Assembly: GCA_910583995.1 (NCBI GenBank)
Contig: CAJTYW010000009.1
Location: forward strand, 8,900 to 72,899
From: an uncultured Christensenella sp.
Lineage (GTDB): Bacteria; Bacillota; Clostridia; Christensenellales; UBA3700
Length of the DNA stretch: 64,000 nt
Direction of reading: 5' to 3'
Under the pieces are notes generated by a model. The model had not been told where the DNA came from and made no database searches. It was given only the letters and a program-made list of their open reading frames with translations. The first letter of the stretch is position 1. Each line of letters begins with the position of its first letter. Shown one piece after another: positions 1 through 10,095 of this stretch. The position numbers were made by a program, and so were the translations under genes.

Positions 1-971
1 GTTGTCGTACAAGAGTTGCAGGTAACTGCTATGACAAGGATAGAGAAATTGTTACTCAAAGAGGTAACTTATCTTTCACATCTATCAACCTACCAAGACT
101 TGGTATACTTGCAAAAGGCGATATAAACAAATTTTATGAAATGCTTGACGAAAAGTTGAATTTAGTTTCTGACCAATTGATGGATAGATACAAGATTCAA
201 GCTAAAAAGAGAGTTAAAAACTATCCATTCCTAATGGGACAAGGCGTATGGCTAGATAGTGAAAAACTTGATTACGAAGACGAAATCGGCGAAATTTTGA
301 AACACGGTACATTGTCTATCGGATTTATCGGACTTGCAGAATGTTTGGTTGCTCTAACAGGCAAACACCACGGCGAAGACGAAAACAGCCGTAAGCTAGG
401 TATGGAAATCATTAAACATATGAGAGACTTTACTGACAGACTTTGTGAAGAAACTCATTTCAACTACTCTGTTATCGCAACTCCTGCAGAAGGCTTATCA
501 GGTAGATTTGTAAGAATAGATGCTAAAAAATTCGGTAAAATCAAAGGTATTACAGACAGAGAATATTATACAAACTCTTTCCACGTACCTGTATACTACA
601 ACATTGGCGCTCTTGACAAAATTAAAATCGAAGCTCCTTACCACGCATTGACAAATGGTGGACATATCAGTTATATTGAACTAGACGGCGACCCACTAAA
701 GAACTTAGATGCTTTTGAAGCTTGTGTTCGTTGTATGAAAGAAGCAGGTATTGGTTATGGTTCAATCAACCACCCTATCGATAGGGACCCTGTTTGCGGA
801 TATAATGGTATTATTGATAATGTTTGTCCTAAGTGCGGAAGAAAAGAAGGCGACGGCAAACAAAACTTTGAAAGAATTCGTAGAATTACTGGTTACTTAG
901 TTGGTACTGTTGACAGATTTAACAATGCTAAACGTGCTGAAGTTAACGATAGAGTGAAACACAATGTGTAA
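1..971 (+). CDS. nrdD: Anaerobic (class III) ribonucleoside-triphosphate reductase, C-terminal part
   Basis: Catalytic subunit that reduces NTPs to dNTPs without oxygen, using a glycyl radical. The frame is open from the first bases: in-frame codons for CRTRVAGNCYDKD and RGNLSFTSINLPRLGI precede the Met at 141, so that Met is internal and the true start lies left of the window. About 322 residues are visible of a family that is usually around 700. The C-terminus has the zinc-site CxxC pairs (CVRC, CPKC) and the glycyl-radical loop RITGYLVGT, with the radical Gly about 25 residues from the end. nrdG overlaps its last 8 bases, the usual nrdD-nrdG coupling. The protein implies anaerobic DNA-precursor synthesis. 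Identification is very sure. Confidence 0.97.
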   Translation, partial: CRTRVAGNCYDKDREIVTQRGNLSFTSINLPRLGILAKGDINKFYEMLDEKLNLVSDQLMDRYKIQAKKRVKNYPFLMGQGVWLDSEKLDYEDEIGEILKHGTLSIGFIGLAECLVALTGKHHGEDENSRKLGMEIIKHMRDFTDRLCEETHFNYSVIATPAEGLSGRFVRIDAKKFGKIKGITDREYYTNSFHVPVYYNIGALDKIKIEAPYHALTNGGHISYIELDGDPLKNLDAFEACVRCMKEAGIGYGSINHPIDRDPVCGYNGIIDNVCPKCGRKEGDGKQNFERIRRITGYLVGTVDRFNNAKRAEVNDRVKHNV

Positions 972-1452
972 TTTAAGAATTGCAGGCTTAGTAAATGATT
1001 CAATTGTTGACGGCCCGGGTATGAGACTTACAGTTTTTTGCCAAGGCTGTCCACATAACTGCAAAGAGTGTCACAATGCACACACTCACGATTTTAAAGG
1101 CGGTTATGAAATTGATATTGATGAAATAATTACTAAAGCTAAAAAAAATAAACTGCTTAGCGGAATAACTTTTAGCGGTGGCGAACCTATGTGTCAACCA
1201 AAAGCTTTTCTTGCTCTTGCAAAAAGAATAAAGGCGGAAACAGACCTTAATATAATTTGTTACAGCGGCTATACACTTGAAGAATTGCAACAAATGAACA
1301 ATCCCGACATAAACGAATTGCTTGATACTTGTGACTGGCTTATTGACGGAAGATTTGTTGTGGAATTGAAAGATTTGACACTTCCCTTCCGTGGCAGCTC
1401 AAATCAGCGTATTATCGAATTAAAAAATAATACTATTGATTGGACAAGATAA
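964..1452 (+). CDS. nrdG: Anaerobic ribonucleotide reductase activating protein (radical SAM)
   Basis: Radical-SAM activase that uses a [4Fe-4S] cluster and S-adenosylmethionine to install the glycyl radical on NrdD. The cluster motif C-x3-C-x2-C is visible as CPHNCKEC near residue 30, followed by the SAM-contacting segment GITFSGGEP around residue 68. Its 162 residues are normal for the small NrdG type. The ATG overlaps the nrdD stop (ATGTGTAA), so the two are translationally coupled, and a strong terminator follows directly. Nothing odd is seen. Confidence 0.96.
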   Translation: MCNLRIAGLVNDSIVDGPGMRLTVFCQGCPHNCKECHNAHTHDFKGGYEIDIDEIITKAKKNKLLSGITFSGGEPMCQPKAFLALAKRIKAETDLNIICYSGYTLEELQQMNNPDINELLDTCDWLIDGRFVVELKDLTLPFRGSSNQRIIELKNNTIDWTR

Positions 1453-1464
1453 TTAATTTAACAT

Positions 1465-1496
1465 AAAAAGGAGTTTGAAATTCAAACTCCTTTTTT
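1465..1496 (+). terminator. Rho-independent terminator of nrdDG
   Basis: Perfect 10-bp inverted repeat (GGAGTTTGAA / TTCAAACTCC) starting at 1470 and followed by a run of T, 18 bases after the nrdG stop. Confidence 0.9.
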
Positions 1497-1542
1497 ATTT
1501 ATGTTTTATTTACTAGTTGATATTTTTTACAAAGCGTTATTT

Positions 1543-3420
1543 TTAAAGCACATTGCCTGCTTTATCAAGAGTTCCGTCAGAACATTTTATAACATAACTG
1601 CCTGTTGTATAATTCCAATACTCACCTTTGTCAATTGCATTCCATTGTGCCATAGTGCCTTTAAATTCAATTGTCTTTAACTGAGTGCAGTTTGCAAAAG
1701 CTCCTGCTCCGATTTTTACTATATCCGCATAAAGTGTTATCTTTTCAAGCTTTTCATTGCCTGCAAACAAGTTTTCGCCAAGCTCGGTTATGTTGTACAT
1801 AGCACTATTGTAATTAGTTGTTTGTGAAATAGTTATCTCTGTATTAGAGTATACCATTTCTTGATAAATCACACTTGCAGTAAGAGTTGTCGGGTCAAGA
1901 ATATAAGCAACAACGCCATCATTTTCTAATATAATTCTGCCGTCTTCTAGAGTATTACTACTTCCGCAATTCCAAATTACAGGGCGTCTAGTATCATTCC
2001 AATCTTGATTCCAGCCTTGTGGTTTGCTACTTGCTTCGCATCTAATAATCAATTTTAAGCAACCGCTGAACACATAAGCACCTAGTCTTTCCACATTTTG
2101 CGGTATTACAATTTTACTTATTTTACTGCAACCTTGCAATGCTCCTGCACCTATATAAGTAATAGTTTTTGGGATTTCAAATTCATTTAAATTTATACAT
2201 TCTGCAAAAGCACAATTACCTATTTTTTCAGTTGGAACAGCAATTTCATCAGAACTATTACGACGCCAATATATTTCGCTCAAATTACTGCAACCATAAA
2301 ACGCATAATCGCCTATCTCTTCAATATATCTATTGATATCAATTGCAGTTATTATATCATTTCTGTAAAAAGCATAGTTATCTATTTTTGTTACATTGTA
2401 AGTAGTTCCGTTATATTTTACAGCTGGTTTTAAATCGATATCGTCATTTGTTTGTGGTTGTTTTGCAATAATAGCGTGGTCACCTTTAACGCCATATTTT
2501 ACAATGTTGCTTTTCTCTTTTGTATTTACATTCTCATCATACTCTACAAAATAGATATATCCATCGTCTGCTATATCATTGTTATCACAATCTAAAACTA
2601 CAGGGAATCTGCTATTGCTATTTATTTGCCAATCATTAGTCCAACCGCTTTTAATTGATTTATCTTGCACCTTGATAGTGATACCATAGCATTCTTCAAA
2701 CACCTGTTCTTCTATTACCATTACGCTTGATGGTATTGTAATTTCAGCAAGTCCTTTGCAACCATAAAAAGCTCTTGTTTCAATTGTAACAATTGATTTA
2801 GGAATATATACGCTAAGCAATGATACATTTGCGTAAAAAGCATTTTTAGCAATTATTGTTACAGGTTTTTTATCATAGTATTCTGCAATTACGACATCTT
2901 TAAGTGTCCCATCAAAATTACTATCAATACCTAGCAATTTATAAGACTTTCCGTCACTATTAAGCTCGTAAGCAAGTCCTTTACTACCTTCCTTGTAACT
3001 GCAGAATGTACATTCGCCATCTACAAATGTATGAGTGATTTCGTCTCTGTTAACTCCGCAATCAATATCACAATCATACCAGTGAGTTTCATTATGGTAA
3101 GATATTTTATGGATATGTTTAGCACCACAGCCTGTGCAAACAAGATTGTCGTCAAAAGTATGAGCTACTTTGCTTGTAGCGTAACCACAAACGGAACATA
3201 AATTCCAATGATAATCTTCGTCATTTTGGATTTTAAAGCTGTGGTTATCGTAATCACCTTTTTCCTTACAGCCTTTCTTTTCGCACTCGTGCCAATGGTG
3301 AGTTGCATCAGTTTGCCATTCATCTTTCCAATTATGTGTATGCTTGCAAGCCACCAAATTGGTTGTCATAGCAAGCACTAATATAATAACACTAAAAATT
3401 ATTAGTAGTTTTCTTTTCAT
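1543..3420 (-). CDS. BspA-type leucine-rich-repeat lipoprotein with Cys/His N-terminal units
   Basis: Probable surface lipoprotein: signal peptide with lipobox LVAC (Cys25). Residues about 27-145 hold three units with the pattern HW-x2-C-x(2-4)-C followed by His (HWHECEKKGC, HWNLCSVC, HWYDCDIDC) and a last CTFC, which could bind metal. The rest carries BspA/LRR_5-type repeats (phrases such as IGDYAFYGCSNLSEI, IGAGAFANCTQLKTI) in three blocks near residues 185-255, 345-460 and 540-600. No cell-wall sorting signal is present. LRR_5 proteins are common on gut Clostridia and often bind host or neighbouring cells, but the ligand here is unknown. Good RBS (AGGGG) before the ATG. It is a single gene, with its own spacing from the MMPL gene upstream. 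Confidence 0.85.
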   Translation of the reverse strand: MKRKLLIIFSVIILVLAMTTNLVACKHTHNWKDEWQTDATHHWHECEKKGCKEKGDYDNHSFKIQNDEDYHWNLCSVCGYATSKVAHTFDDNLVCTGCGAKHIHKISYHNETHWYDCDIDCGVNRDEITHTFVDGECTFCSYKEGSKGLAYELNSDGKSYKLLGIDSNFDGTLKDVVIAEYYDKKPVTIIAKNAFYANVSLLSVYIPKSIVTIETRAFYGCKGLAEITIPSSVMVIEEQVFEECYGITIKVQDKSIKSGWTNDWQINSNSRFPVVLDCDNNDIADDGYIYFVEYDENVNTKEKSNIVKYGVKGDHAIIAKQPQTNDDIDLKPAVKYNGTTYNVTKIDNYAFYRNDIITAIDINRYIEEIGDYAFYGCSNLSEIYWRRNSSDEIAVPTEKIGNCAFAECINLNEFEIPKTITYIGAGALQGCSKISKIVIPQNVERLGAYVFSGCLKLIIRCEASSKPQGWNQDWNDTRRPVIWNCGSSNTLEDGRIILENDGVVAYILDPTTLTASVIYQEMVYSNTEITISQTTNYNSAMYNITELGENLFAGNEKLEKITLYADIVKIGAGAFANCTQLKTIEFKGTMAQWNAIDKGEYWNYTTGSYVIKCSDGTLDKAGNVL

Positions 3421-3519
3421 ATATCCCCTCTAATAGATAAGTACATTTTACATTTTTATTTTAACATATATTAATTAATAAGTCAATTTTTAAAAATAAA
3501 ATATAACCATATACTGGCA

Positions 3520-3556
3520 TAAAAAAAGAATATATGCCTAAATTGGCATATATTCC
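3520..3556 (-). terminator. Terminator of the MMPL transporter gene
   Basis: Perfect 11-bp stem (GAATATATGCC / GGCATATATTC, 3528-3555) with a 6-base loop. Read on the minus strand it ends in a run of T (seven A on the plus strand at 3521-3527), just after the stop of the 759-residue gene. Confidence 0.88.
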
Positions 3557-3572
3557 TAATTTTTTTAGTATT

Positions 3573-5852
3573 TTAATCGCTATTTTGAATGCTTAGGTCT
3601 TGTGTTTCATCTGCCTGCTCAACACTTCCTAATTGGTCGTTTGACACTAAATTATTATCTTCTGAAGTCTCAAGTTGTATCTTTTTATTTTTCTTAAGTA
3701 TCAATTTAATAGCGATTTTCGATTTAATTTTGCTAAAAATGTCGTTATTATTTGGCGGCTTTCGTGTTATTGCAATAAGCAATGCAGGAAGAACAAACAA
3801 TATAAGCACGGCACTTATAATTGCACCCCTACCGATAAGCAAGGTAACTTGACCGATAATAGCATTTGTGGTTATTGCACAAACTGCTAAGCACAAAGCA
3901 CCAAGTATTGTTGCAGATGTTATGATTGACAAAGTGCTATCTTTTGTCGCCTTTAAGCAAGCTTGTTTTACAGGCATTGTTGCCATATTGCGCTTAAATT
4001 TAGTAGCAAGCAAAATTGCATAATCTACCGTTGCACCCATTTGAACGCTACTTATTATAATGTACGCCATAAAGTTAACTGGCGTTTGAATAATAAAGTT
4101 TAGGGCAAGATTTATAAATATACCAAACTCCACAACACCCATAAGTGCTAAAGAGTATTTTGCACTTCTAATTGAAAACATTAATATTAAGAATATTATA
4201 ACCGCACTTATAGCTGAAACCAAAGCAAAGTCTTTTGGGGTAACTACAGACAAATCATTTACCGCCTGTGCCATACCAGTAATGTAATAATTATCTCCAA
4301 AATATTTGCCAAGCGTATCTCTGACATTTTGCAGCAAAACACCTTCTTCCGCCGATTCAGACTCTGTATTTATCATTAATGTATAAAGCACATAACCATT
4401 GTTTGCATAAGCCTTTAATGGCGAATTTTCTACATACGCAAGCAATCTTATTGCTTGAGACAAAGTATCCACCATTTCTTCAGGTGCTAATGAGTATATA
4501 CTGCTTACAACATTAACATTTTCTATTTTCTTAACATCTTCAATAAAAGCAAGATGGGTTTTTCCATTAGCGTTAGGGGCACAAATCAATATACTGTTAC
4601 CCATTACTTCGACAACTTGTTGCACTTCGGTAAACTCAGACTTATCTTTTTCCATTTTCATATAGGAATAAGATATGCTAAGCCCGCAATAAATCATTGG
4701 CACAAGTGCTATTAAAGCAATTGCAAGCATAGGCTTTCTTCCCTTTATGGCAACTTCCGCCGATTTTTGGAATTTAGGCAAATGCACAGGGTGTTCCAGT
4801 TTTGCGGTTGTTTTGCTTGTAAACAAAATAAGGCAAGGTTGCAATAACAAAACGGTAAGCATAGACATTAAAACGCCTTTTGCAAGCACAATACCCAAAT
4901 CCGCACCAATACCAAACTGCATAAACATTAATGCTATAAACCCGCCGACAGTAGTAAGTGCAGATGCACAAACGGTGGATAATGTTTTTGGAATAGCTCT
5001 TATCATAGCAGTTCTGTCATCAAAACATTTACGCCGCTCGTCCCTGAATGCGTGCATAAGGAATATCGAATAGTCCATTGATAACGCAAGCTGCAAGATT
5101 GCCGATGTCGCAAATGTTATAACAGAAACATCTTTTAGTATTATGTTTGTACCCATATTCAAAAAGACACTTATTGCTAAAGTTGTAAGCAAAATAACCG
5201 GCTCAAAATAGCTTGAAGTAGTTAACACCAATACCAAAATAGCTATCAAACAAGCAACTATCAAAAAATATGGCATTTCTTTAACAACTGTACCTAACAA
5301 GTTTGTTGATATTTCCGCACTGCCACCGACTGCATATTCCAAACCATAATCTTCAATTATCTTTTTTGTTTGTTTTAAAACATTGCTTGCTTCGTTAGTA
5401 CTTGATGCTACTGACATTTGCACCATTATTGTATAAATGTCATCTTTAGGGCAAAACAACTTTTTGACATCGGGATTGTTTTTAATTTGCTCAATTAATT
5501 CTTCTGCATCTATACCACCTATATTACCTATATCGCCAAAAGAATCCAATGTGCCATACCAAGTTATGCCGTTTTCTCTCACGCCGTCCAACGCCTGCAT
5601 CTTTTTAGTAATTTCCGTCATTTGCCCTTCGCTTGCACCTTTAACGGCAACAATGGCATCACTTTCCATATCAAACAATTCTTTTAGTTTTGCATAACCT
5701 ACCGATGTTGTCATATCTTCAGGCAAATAGGATATAATGTCGGAATTTATAGGAACAAAAAACAAGCATATAATTGACGCTATTGTAATTACTAAAAATG
5801 CAATGCTGATTGCAAGTTTATGTTTTACAATAAATTTGGAAAACTTTTCCAT
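3573..5852 (-). CDS. MMPL/RND-family membrane transporter
   Basis: Integral membrane protein of 759 residues with the RND/MMPL layout: one N-terminal helix, an extracytoplasmic domain (about 45-190), five helices, then the same pattern again with a second soluble domain (about 395-535) and a second helix block. The membrane Asp expected in proton-driven members is seen in both halves (LALSMDYSIFL and MGATVDYAILL). It ends in a charged Lys/Glu/Asp-rich cytoplasmic tail of about 65 residues. Such proteins export lipids or hydrophobic compounds; the substrate cannot be read here. RBS AAGGAGG precedes the ATG. No regulator or membrane-fusion partner is adjacent. Confidence 0.88.
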   Translation of the reverse strand: MEKFSKFIVKHKLAISIAFLVITIASIICLFFVPINSDIISYLPEDMTTSVGYAKLKELFDMESDAIVAVKGASEGQMTEITKKMQALDGVRENGITWYGTLDSFGDIGNIGGIDAEELIEQIKNNPDVKKLFCPKDDIYTIMVQMSVASSTNEASNVLKQTKKIIEDYGLEYAVGGSAEISTNLLGTVVKEMPYFLIVACLIAILVLVLTTSSYFEPVILLTTLAISVFLNMGTNIILKDVSVITFATSAILQLALSMDYSIFLMHAFRDERRKCFDDRTAMIRAIPKTLSTVCASALTTVGGFIALMFMQFGIGADLGIVLAKGVLMSMLTVLLLQPCLILFTSKTTAKLEHPVHLPKFQKSAEVAIKGRKPMLAIALIALVPMIYCGLSISYSYMKMEKDKSEFTEVQQVVEVMGNSILICAPNANGKTHLAFIEDVKKIENVNVVSSIYSLAPEEMVDTLSQAIRLLAYVENSPLKAYANNGYVLYTLMINTESESAEEGVLLQNVRDTLGKYFGDNYYITGMAQAVNDLSVVTPKDFALVSAISAVIIFLILMFSIRSAKYSLALMGVVEFGIFINLALNFIIQTPVNFMAYIIISSVQMGATVDYAILLATKFKRNMATMPVKQACLKATKDSTLSIITSATILGALCLAVCAITTNAIIGQVTLLIGRGAIISAVLILFVLPALLIAITRKPPNNNDIFSKIKSKIAIKLILKKNKKIQLETSEDNNLVSNDQLGSVEQADETQDLSIQNSD

Positions 5853-5891
5853 AAACGTTCCTCCTTATGCTTGTTTTTCGATTTATCCCCA

Positions 5892-5908
5892 CAAAAATCG
5901 ATACTAAT
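5892..5908 (-). repeat. 3'-end repeat, divergent copy
   Basis: CAAAAATCGATACTAAT, the reverse complement of a variant of TAATACCGATTTTTG, about 160 bases past the tex stop in a 215-bp AT-rich gap that otherwise shows only the RBS of the MMPL gene. Confidence 0.4.
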
Positions 5909-6067
5909 ATTTAGTTTTTCATTTTTGCACTAAAATTTTTAAAGTTTATACACTACAATGATTTTTTTAAATCATCATATTTTGCAATTTTTTGCTTTAC
6001 TATTAATACACTAACTTAAAATTAATAGCAAGCAAAATTTGCGGTTATTATACGCCTTTAAAAAGAC

Positions 6068-8425
6068 TTATCTTCTATTAAACTTATTTTGCAATTTCAA
6101 CAACAAATCATCAACACTTTGTTCAGGTTTTTTAGGTTTATTGTTGTTTTTGAAATTGTTATTTTTATTATTACCTTTATTACCAGCTTTAAAGTCTTTA
6201 TTTTTGTTTTTTTCCTTTCTGTCAAGCAATTTAGGGTCGCGTACAGTACTTTCTGACTTAGGTTTAGCATTGCTTGCACCCTTGATTGTAAGACTGATTC
6301 TGTTTTTAGCTTGGTCAACGCCAATAACTTTTACAGTAACAATATCACCAACAGTCAAAGCGTCTGATGGGTGTTTAATGTAATCGTTACTTATTTCACT
6401 AATATGCACAAGTCCGTCTTGGTGTACACCAATATCCACAAACGCACCAAAGTCGATAACATTTCTTACAGTACCTACAATTTCCATACCTTCTTTTAGG
6501 TTTGAAATGTCAAGCAAATCGTCACGCAAAATAGGCTTTGGCAAGCTGTCACGAATATCTCTACCCGGTTTTTTAATTTCGTCAATAATATCTTCCAAAG
6601 TAGGCAAGCCAATGTTTAACTCTTTAGCTAGTTTAGCTTTGCCATAATTGTTGATTTTTTCTTCCAAATCACCAAGATTACCACTTGTAACATCTTTTTC
6701 TGTCAAAGAGAATGTTTCAAGCAATGCTCTTGTTGCAGCATAAGATTCAGGGTGAACGGAAGTGTTATCCAATGCTTCTACGCCGTCAGTTATTCTTAAG
6801 AAACCTGCACATTGTTCATACGCTTTAGGTCCAAGCTTTGGCACTTTTAAAAGTTGCTCTCTTGAAGTGAATGGACTGCTCTTTCTGTACTCAACAATAT
6901 TTTTAGCAATTGCTAAGTTAAGTCCAGATACAAAAGACAACAATTTGTAAGATGCAGTATTCAAATCAACACCTACACTGTTAACGCAGTCTTCAACAAC
7001 GCCTTCAAGTACTTCTGTAAGTCTCTTTTGTGGCATATCGTGTTGGTATTGTCCTACACCGATACTCTTAACATCAATTTTAATAAGCTCTGCAAGTGGG
7101 TCTTGTAATCTTCTGCCGATACTTACAGCACTTCTTAAAGATACGTCATACTCTGGGAATTCTTCTGCACCCAATTCACTTGCACTATATACAGATGCAC
7201 CTGCTTCGTTTACAACCATATATTGAACAGGTCTGTCCAACTTTTTGATTAGGTTTGCAACAAATATTTCAGTTTCCTTACTTGCAGTACCATTACCGAT
7301 AGAAATAACATTTACACTATGAGCTTTAATAAGAGCAGTTAACTTTTCTTCAGCTTCTTCTACTCTGCTTTGTGGTGGAGTTGGGTGTACAACACCTGTT
7401 GCAAGTACATTTCCGTTTTCGTCAAGCACTGCAACTTTACAACCTGTCCTGTAAGCAGGGTCCAATGCCAAAACCACATTGTTTTTTAGTGGTGGTTGCA
7501 TCAAAAGTGGTTTCAAGTTAGTCTCAAACATTTTGATTGCACCTTCATTTGCATTGTCTGTAAGCTCATTTCTTATTTCTCTTTCAATTGAAGGAAAAAT
7601 CAATCTCTCATAGCTATCTTCTGTTGCTTCCAACATTAAGCTAGTAAACAAGCTGTCAGTATGCACATATTTTGTATTAATTATGTTTAGTGCTGTTTCT
7701 TTATCTAGCTTTAAGGTGACTTTTAGACAATCTTCTTTCTCACCACGGTTGATAGCTAGTATTCTGTGAGATGGAATAGCTTTGATTTTTTCGTTGTAGT
7801 CTTTGTACATACCAAAAATTCCGCCATTAGCATTGTCTTTTTCTTCGTCTAAAGTTGTAGAAATATCACCAATACCGACAAAAAGCTCTCTTAATTCTTT
7901 ACGGATTTCAGCATCGTCGCTTATACGCTCTGCAATAATATCCTTTGCTCCGTCATAAGCTTCTTTAATGCTATTAACGCCCTTTTCTTCGTTAACAAAA
8001 GGTGTAGCAATGGCAACCATATCGCCATCTTTCAAATCACTCATAACGATGTCTGCTAGTTCTGACAAACCTTTTTCGATAGCAACAGATGCTCTTGTCT
8101 TTTTCTTTTTCTTGTATGGACGATAAATATCTTCCACTTCAGTCATTGTCTCTGCCTTAGCAATGCTTTCAGCTAGCTCGTCTGTCCATTTGCCTTGTGA
8201 TTCAATGCTGTTTTTAACTTCTTCTTTTCTCTTCTCTAAATTTCTAAGATAAGTTAAACGGTCTGCAAACTTACGCAATGTTTGGTCGTCACAAGTGCCG
8301 TGCATCTCTTTACGATAACGTGCAATGAATGGTATTGTGCAGCCTTCGTCAATAAGTTTGATTATATTATCGCTATACTCCTGTTTTAATTGAAATTCTC
8401 CTGCTAATCTTTCGCTGATTATCAT
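6068..8425 (-). CDS. tex: Tex-family RNA-binding protein with S1 domain
   Basis: Tex (S1 RNA-binding transcription accessory protein), 785 residues. Order seen: N-terminal Tex helical region with DEGCTIPFIARYRKE (about 27-41), YqgF/RuvC-like domain (VLALDPAYRTGCKVAVLD, about 318-335), helix-hairpin-helix region with GVGQYQHDMPQKRL (about 450-463), and a C-terminal S1 domain (GTVRNVIDFGAFVDIGVHQD, about 645-665). A Lys/Asn-rich tail (about 710-770) is longer than in many homologues and resembles RNA-binding tails. Its ATG overlaps the stop of the upstream acyl-CoA synthetase (ATGA), with an AAGGAG RBS inside that gene, so the two are co-translated. Cytoplasmic; identification is sure. Confidence 0.95.
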   Translation of the reverse strand: MIISERLAGEFQLKQEYSDNIIKLIDEGCTIPFIARYRKEMHGTCDDQTLRKFADRLTYLRNLEKRKEEVKNSIESQGKWTDELAESIAKAETMTEVEDIYRPYKKKKKTRASVAIEKGLSELADIVMSDLKDGDMVAIATPFVNEEKGVNSIKEAYDGAKDIIAERISDDAEIRKELRELFVGIGDISTTLDEEKDNANGGIFGMYKDYNEKIKAIPSHRILAINRGEKEDCLKVTLKLDKETALNIINTKYVHTDSLFTSLMLEATEDSYERLIFPSIEREIRNELTDNANEGAIKMFETNLKPLLMQPPLKNNVVLALDPAYRTGCKVAVLDENGNVLATGVVHPTPPQSRVEEAEEKLTALIKAHSVNVISIGNGTASKETEIFVANLIKKLDRPVQYMVVNEAGASVYSASELGAEEFPEYDVSLRSAVSIGRRLQDPLAELIKIDVKSIGVGQYQHDMPQKRLTEVLEGVVEDCVNSVGVDLNTASYKLLSFVSGLNLAIAKNIVEYRKSSPFTSREQLLKVPKLGPKAYEQCAGFLRITDGVEALDNTSVHPESYAATRALLETFSLTEKDVTSGNLGDLEEKINNYGKAKLAKELNIGLPTLEDIIDEIKKPGRDIRDSLPKPILRDDLLDISNLKEGMEIVGTVRNVIDFGAFVDIGVHQDGLVHISEISNDYIKHPSDALTVGDIVTVKVIGVDQAKNRISLTIKGASNAKPKSESTVRDPKLLDRKEKNKNKDFKAGNKGNNKNNNFKNNNKPKKPEQSVDDLLLKLQNKFNRR

Positions 8426-10065
8426 AAAATTTGCTCCTTTTCTTTTAATTTGTTATAATCTACTTTACCAATTGCAGTAAGTGGCAATTCACTCACACAT
8501 TCTATTTGTTTTGGCAAAGAATATTTCATTAAATTTGTTGATATTGTATGCTTTATCTTTTGCTCAATCATTTGAGAATACTCATAACCTTCTTTCATTT
8601 TTACAAAAAGTTTAATATAAGGTTTACCATTTTTCTCAAAATCTACGGCACAACATTTATCTATTTCTTCAACGCTTTCCCCAACCAAATACTCTATTTC
8701 ATTAGGAAAAACATTCATTCCGCTAATTTTAACCATTCGTTTTATTCTGTCAACAAAAAACAAATGTCCGCTTTCTTCAAGATACCCATAGTCACCTGTA
8801 GCAAGCCATTTTGTGCCATTGCTATCTTCAAACAAAACTTTGTTTGTGGTTTTCTCGTCCATATAATAACCACTCATTATGTTATCGCCTGACAAGCATA
8901 TTTCACCACGATTGCCGTACTCTAACTTGTTTTTGTCGCTATCCACTATACAAACTTTGATATCGCCAAGCGTTTTTCCGACTGAACCTACTTTGCTAGT
9001 CTCTTCCACATTTACATTGCAAACACCTGCTTCAGTTAAACCATAACCTTCGCAAAGCCTGCAGTTGGAATTATACTTTTTCATAAGTGCATCAAAATTT
9101 TGCTTAATTTCCTGCTTTAGTTTATCCCCACCGCAATAGCAATATTTCATTTTTTGCAAATATTTACCGCCAAAACCTTTTATCTTTACAAGTTTATCGT
9201 ACATTGACGGAACGCCTGTCATATAAGTTGCTTTTTCTTTTTTAACTATTCTTGCTAGCATTTTAGGTTTAAAATATGGTACTAATATACACCTTGCACC
9301 CGCTGTAAGTGTTGAGTGCATACAAACACCAAGCCCAAAAATATGAAACATTGGCAATACCATAAGCATACTTTCGCCTTTTTGCACTTCGTCGCCTATT
9401 AATGTGCGTATGCTATAGCTACACTCATTGATTGCACGATTTGCAAGCATTGCTGTTTTTGGCACGCCTGTTGTTCCGCCTGAGTGAATATAAGCTGCAA
9501 TTTCTTCCCCAATCCCGTTATAATGCTCTCGATTAGGGGCGATTTTTGAAGAGTTTTTAAAAAAATCTTTGTATGTAACTACTTTTAAATTGCTATCCGA
9601 TTTTATTTTATTACGGCTTGTCCAAATGTCATAACAAAGCTTATATATATTTTTTAAATAATCGGAAGGACTGCATACCACAACCTTTGCATCTAATTCT
9701 TCCAAAACTGCTTTGTTTTTCCCATAAAACATATTAAGTATAAACACTACTTTACTGGAAAGTTTTGTAACCATTTCCCCAAGTGCTTTTGGCGGAACTA
9801 ATGGGTGAATTAGATTTACCGAAACACCAAGTTTGTTTGCCGCATAAAAAATGATTATAGCATTTGGAATATTTGGAAGGCATAAAGCAATGTTATCACC
9901 TTGTTTTAGTCCATAAGAATACAAACAATTTGCGACTATATCTACCTGTTTAAAAAACTCATTTGTAGATATGCAATTATTGTAGTAAGAAATAAGCGGC
10001 CTATTATCCCCTTTATCTCTTGCTTTTAAATATTCATACATACTAAAATCATTAGATTGTTTCAT
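8422..10065 (-). CDS. AMP-forming acyl-CoA synthetase / ligase
   Basis: ANL-superfamily enzyme that adenylates a carboxylic (probably fatty) acid and forms the CoA thioester. Seen are the AMP-binding P-loop YIHSGGTTGVPK (about 192-203), the A5 motif EGYGLTEAG, the A7/A8 region ATGDYGYLEESG and VDRIKRMVKISGMNVFP, and the C-terminal catalytic Lys context TAIGKVDYNKLK. Its 547 residues fit the family. Acid specificity cannot be told from the sequence. It is the first gene of a two-gene operon with tex and has its own promoter at 10096-10124. A weak but acceptable RBS (GAGAG) precedes the ATG. Confidence 0.88.
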   Translation of the reverse strand: MKQSNDFSMYEYLKARDKGDNRPLISYYNNCISTNEFFKQVDIVANCLYSYGLKQGDNIALCLPNIPNAIIIFYAANKLGVSVNLIHPLVPPKALGEMVTKLSSKVVFILNMFYGKNKAVLEELDAKVVVCSPSDYLKNIYKLCYDIWTSRNKIKSDSNLKVVTYKDFFKNSSKIAPNREHYNGIGEEIAAYIHSGGTTGVPKTAMLANRAINECSYSIRTLIGDEVQKGESMLMVLPMFHIFGLGVCMHSTLTAGARCILVPYFKPKMLARIVKKEKATYMTGVPSMYDKLVKIKGFGGKYLQKMKYCYCGGDKLKQEIKQNFDALMKKYNSNCRLCEGYGLTEAGVCNVNVEETSKVGSVGKTLGDIKVCIVDSDKNKLEYGNRGEICLSGDNIMSGYYMDEKTTNKVLFEDSNGTKWLATGDYGYLEESGHLFFVDRIKRMVKISGMNVFPNEIEYLVGESVEEIDKCCAVDFEKNGKPYIKLFVKMKEGYEYSQMIEQKIKHTISTNLMKYSLPKQIECVSELPLTAIGKVDYNKLKEKEQIL

Positions 10066-10095
10066 ATATCTCTCTTTTATATAAATATATATAGA

